Of a stretch of DNA of 64,000 nt, positions 56,340 to 64,000 are shown one piece after another (position 1 is the stretch's first letter; each line of letters starts with the position of its first letter). Position numbers and translations under genes: made by a program. The notes under the pieces were generated by a model that saw only the letters and a list, made by a program, of their open reading frames with translations, ran no database searches and was not told the origin of the DNA. Origin of the DNA: Peromyscus leucopus (taxonomy: Eukaryota; Chordata; Mammalia; Rodentia; Cricetidae); assembly GCF_004664715.2 (NCBI RefSeq), contig NC_051072.1, positions 30,525,994-30,589,993 on the forward strand, given 5' to 3'.

Positions 56340-57235
56340 GTTATCGAGGAAATAGCACCATAGGAAAAATGTGGCTGAAGTTTCAGCAAAGCTTTTATAG
56401 TCTTAATTTTTTTTTTACAATGGTAGATTATTAGAAGCAAAGCACACAGTTAATTTGATGAACACCATTGAATGTGTGTACTTCATTTGAAGGCTGTAAG
56501 TCATGCTTCCACACTTCTTATTCTCCTTGAAAACTGTAGGTTTGTATGTGAGTAATATTAGTTGTAAGGGGTTGGTCATACAATTTGTAATTTTATGTTT
56601 CCCCAATACTTACTGTTTCTGCATGCTTATTTGAATCAATAATGGTAAAACACTCCAAGAGAAATAGAATCCATATCAAATCTGTCACATCTTGAGTAAA
56701 ATGTCTATGTCTGCACAAAGATCTGTCTGAGGAGATAGCTGTCTCATTCAGAAGACACCTTAGTTTAGAATATTGATTCCACCCAAAACAGTGGGGCCAT
56801 GCTTTCAGAGCCTTGCAGGGATCCAAGCATTAATGGAGCATTGAGCTGTGAGTCTGACACTATCAAAAATCAGTTGCTACTTGGCACATTTGTCTTGAAT
56901 TGGCACTTAATGGAAACCCCATTGGTGTAATAATGTATGTTAAATATCTACAAATGTGTAGATTTTAAATGTGAAATATTAACAATTTGCACATAGTCAA
57001 ATGAAGAAAACTTTGTAAGGCAACAAAAGCTTAAGCAATAAAACTTAAAAGGTAAAAGGTTATTAGAAAGTCAGAAACCAAACAGGAAAACATCTAGCAT
57101 AAACTGAGATGACATTTACAATTATAAACCAATTCTACCTGGCTTTAAAAGTTCATTTGAAAACTGATTTTATTTTGGGAAGTTATAATCTATTTCCTCC
57201 TCCTAAAAGAAATGTGAAAATAGCACATAGATTTC
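56340..57235. other. No feature recognised
   Basis: AT-rich unassigned sequence with a T-run at 56408-56416. Open frames are short and have no domains. Confidence 0.45.
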
Positions 57236-57238
57236 TAG

Positions 57239-57375
57239 GGTGCCGTGGCTTATCTAAGTGGTGGAGTATAAAAGCCAGTGCTTATGCAGAGACCTGGATT
57301 CAAATCCAAGCTCTCTAAGTTTGCTCCCCCATAATATGATACTAACTGTAAATTTTGCTTCATTGTGTCCTTATA
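57239..57375 (+). mobile_element. MIR-like SINE fragment
   Basis: 'gtggcttatctaagtggtgg' then 'agagacctggattcaaatcc' and 'aagctctctaag' follow the tRNA-derived head of the ancient mammalian MIR element. It is diverged, as expected for its age. Confidence 0.45.
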
Positions 57376-58245
57376 GAGCAAATGAGGCATTGTTATTAAG
57401 TACACTACAGACTTCCAGCACATTTCTTCTCAATAAAAAAGAAACATTATTATCTGCCCCTGCAACAAATTCTTCAGTCTATTAATTGAACATATTTATA
57501 GCACATAGTGTAGTGATTCTATGCATGTTGAAAACATATAATCAAATTCAGGTGAACCTATGCTATTTGAACTTGATACTCAGCTGGACATGGCAGATAC
57601 TGTCTAGTCTATTGCTACCACCCATTATCTAGTACAGGACTAATTATTCACTAACTGGCCTGGTGATTTGATTACAGCAAATGAATAGAAGAATGAAAGG
57701 AAATTATACAAAAATAAGGTATATGGAAGTTCAAAGTCTATTTTATTCCATATTAAGTGAATTAAATATCATTCAAGGTATTCTTTATAACATCAACAGT
57801 CCTTTATTTCAAGGTATGTTTATGTTTCTTTTGCCTGTCTATCTGTCTAAAGGCAGAAGTATGTAAGAACAGATTAAAGGAATGAAACAAGGAATATGAT
57901 TTATGCAGTCTCAGAACAAAGCACATTAAAATCTTAATGATGTAAAAATGGGGAAATAGCAATAAATACAGGAAGCTGTCTGAAACTACATTAAAGGTAA
58001 CTTCACACAGAACAAGGTATTGGTGAAAGATTCTATGGAATTATCTGTGCTGACCAGATTATTTCTGATTCACACTCTCATCTGTGCATTATCATGTGGA
58101 TGCATAACAGGTATGTACACGTGTTTCCTGAAAACACTGGAAATTTTCCTCATTTGTCAGACTAGCTTTGCAGCTTTTGCTAAAGTTAGACATAGAAAGA
58201 ATAAAATGAATCGCTCATGATGCCATGTTTACCTTTTTAAGAAAA
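57376..58245. other. No feature recognised
   Basis: AT-rich unassigned sequence. No repeat or gene signal. Confidence 0.45.
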
Positions 58246-58249
58246 TTTC

Positions 58250-58322
58250 CTCCAGTCTTTCTTTTCATTCCACTCTCTCAGTTCCTCCCTCTCTTCTTCC
58301 TTTCTCTACACCCCCCCACACA
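58250..58322. repeat. Polypyrimidine tract
   Basis: C/T-rich low-complexity sequence ('cctccctctcttcttccttt') ending in a C-run. Confidence 0.7.
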
Positions 58323-58469
58323 TTACTTTTAACTTGATCTCTTTTTTCTATTAAAATATATTTTAATATCTTAACTCATGGTGGTCATCCCATTATTGTT
58401 GATGCAGCAGATTACCCTACTATGTGTATACAAGCTTAGTGGTCCATTTCCCCACATGAAGTTGCCTCA

Positions 58470-58470
58470 A

Positions 58471-58515
<45 letters not shown>

Positions 58516-58516
58516 T
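58470..58516. repeat. (ATT)n microsatellite
   Basis: About 15 uninterrupted ATT units. Confidence 0.95.
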
Positions 58517-58949
58517 AGTTTCTGTTCATCACTATGGTAAAAATGGGGGGGGGGTTCTTTATGTCACAAATACAGTGTAATAGTAATAGAACACTAAGGA
58601 TTATCCCATTTTTATAAGTGGGAAAGCCTAAGTCTTTTGAAAGACATTTATATTGAGTTCTAATAAGGGTGAAAGAAACTTATGAACTAAACTGAAGTAT
58701 AAAATCCTCACAGCTTCCTGACTAATGCGGAAAAAAATGGAAGAATGGGGGAGTTAGTTGTTCTTAAACCTGAACCTCTCATTGGTCTGTTGTTCTTAAA
58801 CCAGAACAGTTCATTTGTCTACTATGTTTGGTGGATATGTGTCTCTCACTATATTTTTTTGTATTTTCAATTTTCTAAAAGGATGAAGCAGTGAAGCATC
58901 ATTTGAAAAGCCTTGAAGCAGGAACCACAAATAGCCAAAGTAATTATAA

Positions 58950-59588
58950 TGAAAACACAGATTGAGGTATCAAAATATCTGACCTCAAACAAAGATATAG
59001 TGACAAAGACAATCTTGTGTTGGTATACAAGCAGATAATAGACCAACGTAACAGATGAGATGATGAAACGTCTAGAAGAAAACATAGGGTATATACTTCA
59101 AGATATAGATATAAGCAAGAAATATCTGAACAGAACTCCAATAGTACAGAAAATAGACCCAACAGTCAATAAACAGAACTAGGTGATATTAAAATGTTAA
59201 TGTCTAGCAAAAGAAACCATCAACAGAGAAAATGGTCTATAGAATAGGGGAACAATGTTTGCCAGCTATACATCAGATAATGGAGCAAATAGCCAGCATT
59301 TACAGAGAATTGTCAATCAAAAAAATAGTCTAATTAAATTAACAGTCTTAAAAGAAGACACAAGTATCTGAAAGTGTGTGCAACATCCCTAGCCACCAGG
59401 TAAAGGCAAATTAAAACTGCTTTGAGATACCATCTTACTCAACTTTGCTCAGCCAAAATGGCTAACATCATCAAGAAATCTGACAAAAATTACTTCTGAG
59501 GATGTGGGGGTAACATTGGTGGTGGTAGTTCAGTCTAGTGTAGCCATTATGGAAATCAATATGGGTATTGCTTTTAAAACTTAAGATA
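58950..59588 (+). mobile_element. Old L1 ORF2 fragment, left part
   Basis: 'aaaatggtctatagaatagg', 'caacatccctagccaccagg', 'ttgagataccatcttactca' and 'gccattatggaaatcaatat' are ORF2 C-terminal landmarks in forward order. Many stops are present. A B1 interrupts it at 59589. Confidence 0.8.
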
Positions 59589-59726
59589 GAAGCTTGGTGT
59601 AGTACACACTCCTTTAATCCTACCACTTATGATGCAGGCACAGGTTGATCTTTGAGTTTGAATCCAGCCTGGTCTACAAATTGCATTCTAGGACAGCCAG
59701 GACTACACAAAGAAACCCTGTCTCAA

Positions 59727-59772
<46 letters not shown>
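59589..59772 (+). mobile_element. B1 SINE with (AAAT)n tail, inserted in L1
   Basis: 'gcttggtgtagtacacactc', 'tttgagtttgaatccagcct', 'ggtctacaaattgcattcta' and 'agaaaccctgtctcaataaa' identify a diverged B1. The tail is about 44 bp of AAAT units. L1 sequence resumes in the same orientation after it. Confidence 0.85.
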
Positions 59773-59773
<1 letters not shown>

Positions 59774-60260
59774 GACCAAACTATGTTACCCAACTACACT
59801 ACTCTTGGCCATATACCCTGAGGACTCTATGTCCTACCACAGAGATATTTGAATATCCTTGTATATTGCTGTCCTATTCACAATAGCAAAGAATTGAAAC
59901 CAACCTTTATGTCTGTCAGCTGATTAGTATATGGTGAAATGTGGTACATATACACAGTAGATTTTATTCAGCTATAATGAAATATCCAGTTGTGAAAATT
60001 TTCACAAAAAAAATGGATGGACACTAAGAAATTAAAAAATGCGAAACCACATGTTTTCTATGTGAATCCTAGCCTGTGAGGTACATGTGTATACAAATAG
60101 GCATACATGTGGATAAAGCTTAAAAACTTGAAAGGGAATGAGAGAACTAAAGGAGGTGATAAGGAAGCTTTGGGGGTTGGGCAAATGAACACAAGAGATA
60201 TGAAAGAGGAAAAGAGCCTGGGGGATGTTACAAAGTAGGCAAAGAGCAGTAGTGAGGGAG
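59773..60260 (+). mobile_element. Old L1 ORF2 fragment, right part
   Basis: Continues the L1 from before the B1: 'cttggccatataccctgagg', 'tgctgtcctattcacaatag', 'ggtacatatacacagtagat' and 'tggatggacactaagaaatt'. The 3' boundary near 60260 is approximate. Confidence 0.75.
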
Positions 60261-60261
60261 A

Positions 60262-60570
60262 TGTAATAAAGCTTGTCATGGTTGTGGGAGCCTGTAAATC
60301 TAGTGCATGATGGGGTGAAGACATGATGTCGTGGGTCACTGGAATTTTGCTACCAAGGCAGTCTAGCCATTTTGAGAGCCCAGATTCAGTGAAAGACCCT
60401 GTCTCAAAAGATAAGTTGGACAGTGATCAAGAAAGACACCTGACATTAATTGCTATACTCCAAAAGCATGCACATACATGTACATGCACACAAGCATGAT
60501 GTATATGTCAAAGTGTGCAGCACAGAGTACACACATTTGCACACAAACACATACCTGTATCTACTTATTG
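60262..60570 (+). mobile_element. B4A-type composite SINE
   Basis: 'gttgtgggagcctgtaaatc', 'aaggcagtctagccattttg', 'cagtgaaagaccctgtctca' and 'aagacacctgacattaattg', then a CA-rich tail ('catgcacatacatgtacatg'), match the B1-plus-tRNA composite B4A. Confidence 0.7.
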
Positions 60571-60574
60571 TGAA

Positions 60575-62120
60575 GACATTTAGAGATATTTCCCTGGTAA
60601 CTTTCACTGCTCCAGCGTAGGTAGTTATATAATGTACAAGCATCTAGAAGGTTGCAGGTTAAAATACGAGTACACCTGAAGGCTGTATTAAGAAACTTAT
60701 GGTCACATTTTTCATTGTTGATCATCAAAGCACACCACCAAACTTGATGGTCTACAAAGACAGACATTTGCATTTTAGGACATATCAGGTTTTCCCTTTA
60801 AGTCCTAACTAACAGTTGCTAAAGGTGCACACAGAGAGGGGGGCAGGGGAGGAAGAGAGAATATGAGCAAGAGCTTTATGATGACATCAGTCTATGGCTC
60901 TATTCCAACTCTTCCATTCAGCACATGGCATTCCCAAGGGGACTGTTCTATTTTATAACTGTGCTGTTATGGGCAACTGCTTTAAGCAGGTGTGGAAGGA
61001 AGTTTTTCTTCCTTTCCAAGTGCAGAGTCAGCCACTCTCTTGTGTAAGTGTCTCCGTGTGGTCCTGTGAGTGCCAGTATTCACCTATGCCTGCAGGTTTA
61101 GTTCTCGACCTTCGTGTCTTTTCATTCTACTGGTGCTCATTTACGCCTTTCTTCTAATTACTTTTATCATCTAATATATTATTGATGACCAATTCAAATT
61201 TTAAATCCTATCTCTTTGGAGAAACCCGAGTACAAAGAGCCAAATTCCTCCTGAACATCTGAGCTTTGGTGCAACAAGGATCTCCAGCTCAATTTATCCA
61301 TGCATGCTCTCCTCTCTCCTAAGCTTCTGTGAACAACACCATCCCCTTGCTATATCTCTGTTCTGATAAACACCACCTTTATTTATGTAGCTCATAATAC
61401 TGTATGATAGATGAAAAACTTCGTCCTCCCCATTGCTTGTAGCCAATCTGTTTACCATCCTTAAGATCTCTGTGACTTACTCCTTTTTTGATCTCTATAT
61501 TACACCCTTTATCCACACTCTCCAAACAGCTCATTTCCATTTCTTCAATGAAACTCAGTATGCCCACAGTTCAGATTTCTGCATTTTTTTAAAATACTCT
61601 ATCTATCTTAAGTTATCTTTCAAGATAAAAGCCTGGGATTCTCAGTGGATCGTGTTAGATAATGACATAATTCTGGTCCATGGGTTTTCCGAGTCTACCA
61701 CCTTTGATTCAGTTTTGTATTTCTCTAAGGAAGGTTTACTAATTAATTTCCTTTCTGTTAAACCTCGTAACACCCTATGGTCTCTTCTATAACTTAAGAG
61801 CCCCCCCCCCCAAATGTACTAAGGATAGATATTTATGCATAGGATATAAGATGAATGGAGCCCTTGTTTTATGGGGAAAACAATATGACAAGAAGCAAAT
61901 GGGAGTGGCTATTCTCTACAGTGACCATGGAAGACCTCTCTACAGGTACATGGTTGGAGTTGAACTGTTAGGGTGAGAAGGTCCTAGCCTTAGGACACAA
62001 AAGGGGGCAGTGTCTACGGGTAAGTTATAGCAAGGAAAACTGCAGCAGGGAAGGCTGTGGGTCAAATGTGGAATGATGCTTCCCTACCATCAAGTTTCAC
62101 ATGTTCAAGGTTTGAAAATC
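60575..62120. other. No feature recognised
   Basis: Unassigned sequence with a G/A-rich patch at about 60836-60862 and a C12 run at 61801-61812. A 119-codon open frame at 61433-61792 has no domain or conservation cue. Confidence 0.45.
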
Positions 62121-62125
62121 ATTTG

Positions 62126-62337
62126 GGATGATTTTTTTTTTCTGGTTCCATCCATTTGCCTGAAAATTTCATGATTTTATTTTTTTTAACAGTTGAGTAA
62201 TGCTCCCTTGTGTAAATGTACCACATTTTCTTTATCCCTTCTTTGGTTGAGGGACATCTAGGTTGTTTCCAGGTTCTACTTATTATGAATAAAGCTGCTA
62301 TGAACGTAGTTGAGCAAGTGTCCTTGTGCTATGATGG
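62126..62337 (-). mobile_element. Inverted 5' segment of an L1 (ORF2 end)
   Basis: The + strand reads as reversed L1 ORF2 C-terminus: 'ggttccatccatttgcctga', 'gtgtaaatgtaccacatttt', 'catctaggttgtttccaggt' and 'gaataaagctgctatgaacg'. It abuts a forward L1 3' UTR at about 62338, giving a second probable twin-priming inversion in the window. Confidence 0.75.
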
Positions 62338-62862
62338 AGCTCAGGGAATCCTGCAGAAGAGGAAAGATTGTAGGAGCCAGGGGGTCAAGGACACCACAAG
62401 AAAAGGCACAGAATCAACTAACAAGGACTCATAGGAGCTCACAGAGACTGATCCAACAACCAGAAAGCCCGCACGGGCCTGATCTAGGCCCTTGATATAT
62501 GTTACAGTCGTGTAGCTTGATCTTCTTTTTGGACTCCTAACAGTGGGAGAGGGTCTATCTTTCACTCTTTTGCTGTTTTTTGGGACCCTATTTCTCATAC
62601 TGGATTGCCTCATCTAAACTTAATGTACGGAGAGGTGCCTAGACTTACTGCAAGTTGGTATGCCATGTTTGGTTGATATCCATGGGAGGCCTGACCTTTT
62701 CTGTATAGAAACGGAGGAGGAGTGGATGTGGAGGCAGAGAGGAGGTGGTGGGGGAGGGCCTGGGAGGAGAATAAGGAGGGGAAATTGCAGTCAGGATGTA
62801 TAGGAATAATAGTAATAAATTATAAAAAATAAAATAAATTATAAAATTTAAAAAAATGCAAA
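62338..62862 (+). mobile_element. L1 3' UTR and A-rich tail
   Basis: 'ggaaagattgtaggagccag', 'actcataggagctcacagag', 'ggactcctaacagtgggaga', 'gtttggttgatatccatggg' and 'aaacggaggaggagtggatg' are the forward L1 3' UTR, ending in A/T-rich tail sequence at about 62820-62862. Confidence 0.85.
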
Positions 62863-62869
62863 ATGTATT

Positions 62870-63140
62870 ATTATGATTTTAAAGTGCCATATTTTCTTTA
62901 TGAGTTATTGATAGATATCTAGGCTGGTTTCATTTTCTTGCTACTGTGACTTGAATGCCAGTTAAAACAGATATGCAAGAATTTCTCCACTAGGATTTGT
63001 ATCCAGGAATGTTTTAGCTGGTAATTCTATGTTTAACTTTGAAAAACCTCAGTACTGATTTTCATAGTGGCTGCATCAACGCCAAGAGCCTCACGCACAA
63101 ACTCAGACGTGAGGCTTCAGAAAGAATTACCATCAGAAGA
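62870..63140 (-). mobile_element. Older L1 ORF2 end, antisense
   Basis: 'gccatattttctttatgagt', 'agatatctaggctggtttca', 'ctggtaattctatgtttaac' and 'ctgattttcatagtggctgc' are the same ORF2 end as at 62126-62337 but in a more diverged copy. Because it covers the same part of L1 twice, it must be a separate, older insertion. Confidence 0.65.
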
Positions 63141-63399
63141 GAGGGGATCATTTCCCTCAATTTGATTCATGTTAAAGAGTTTGAGTTCATATTGGAGGGG
63201 GGAAGTCTGATATTTTAAACATGCTATCTGTTGTCTGTGTAAATTCCTCCAAAGAGGGGTCCATGGTCAAACATTTAGTTTCCACTATGGCCCAATAACA
63301 AACTAAGTTACCATGCAACCTGAATTCCCCCATCATCACTCGGTGTGTTATCTGACCCATCAAACTATGTGAGTTTTGTAATCCACCATCAGATGGAAG

Positions 63400-63860
63400 T
63401 GACATACAATGAGATCAGGCCTGAGTGGACCCTGTAGGTACACACAAGTCACATTAACTTTGTTTAAATGACTATGGTTCTTACTCCTGTTGCAATATCT
63501 AATGTGTCCAAGCATATGTATAGTAATTTGTTCTCCCTGGCTCTTGACTGTGTATCTAGCTGCTTCACGTTATCATAACCTTGACTTTGATACAGTGATG
63601 GACAGTAATGTGTAATTATGAGCTAAAATAATATCTAAGTTGAATTTTTGACAGAATTTTTTTATCATAACAGAAATAAAACTAATACAGAAATTCGTAC
63701 CAGGGTTGCATTGTTGTAAGAGACTAGACTGTGTGAATCTTATGCTACTTTGCTCTGGAATGTGGAAGAATTTGTAACTTCAAGCTAGAAAAGCCATTGA
63801 ATGCTGTGACAGAGCTTCCCAGGGTGTTCCTGTGGAAATTTGGAAGGTAAGAATGCTGAG
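63400..63860. mobile_element. Rodent interspersed repeat, family uncertain
   Basis: 'gatacagtgatggacagtaa', 'gagctaaaataatatctaag' and 'ataaaactaatacagaaatt' form a combination I recognise as recurrent in rodent genomes, but I cannot name the family safely. Confidence 0.35.
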
Positions 63861-64000
63861 AGAAACATAGACATATGCTTTTTCTGTTTGTATTATTGAT
63901 GTTGTGAATTTCTTTTTGAATCTCTATGTTAGTCAAGGGAGTTCATGTTTTTAGAAAAATGCAACCCATCAGTAAATTTGAAATGGATTTTTCTCAGATA

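Noticed and set aside
61433..61792. 119-codon open frame on the + strand
   Set aside because: No domain, no splice or promoter context; ordinary AT-rich intergenic sequence.

Overview
This window is nuclear DNA of a rodent, most likely a cricetid. It is dense in rodent-lineage retroposons (B1, B2, B3 and B4-type SINEs, L1 3' ends, a URR1-type DNA element). Its youngest B1 (13522-13738) carries an 'aggaaaggcgcaaagc' right-half variant that I associate with deer-mouse-like and related cricetids rather than with mouse or rat. It also carries several LTRs of a type I associate with cricetid genomes. Assignment below family level is a guess. There is no prokaryotic gene organisation, operon or CRISPR array.

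Only one protein-coding gene can be supported: Mrps30 (mitoribosomal protein mL65, formerly S30/PDCD9), on the + strand in five coding exons between 33341 and 40725. All four introns have GT..AG ends, and the exons join in frame to a 437-codon protein. It starts inside a CpG island with an AAGATGGCGGC (YY1-type) motif over the start codon, a CCAAT box about 70 bp upstream, and a short 3' UTR with AATAAA and ATTAAA signals. Its introns hold old SINEs and one antisense solo LTR with perfect 6-bp target duplications.

Layout. 1-21.4 kb: intergenic DNA with SINEs, a URR1-type hAT element, an internally deleted class II endogenous retrovirus (about 8.4-10.1 kb), L1 3' ends, a 5'-inverted L1 with a B1 inside the same target duplication (14.5-16.5 kb), and an LTR (19.6-20.1 kb). 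About 21.4-32.5 kb: an anomalous block with no recognisable repeat, little or no CpG depletion despite being AT-rich, and ragged microsatellites. 32.5-40.8 kb: Mrps30. 40.9-64 kb: gene-free sequence with SINEs, antisense L1, an LTR with a nested retro-insert (52.9-53.5 kb), and two repeat-poor stretches (43.2-47.2 and 49.3-52.9 kb).

The most important thing to check is the 11-kb block just upstream of the Mrps30 promoter. Its composition does not fit ordinary methylated mammalian DNA. The simplest reading is uncorrected long-read sequence used to fill an assembly gap; a foreign insertion is the alternative. I found no new protein system in the window.
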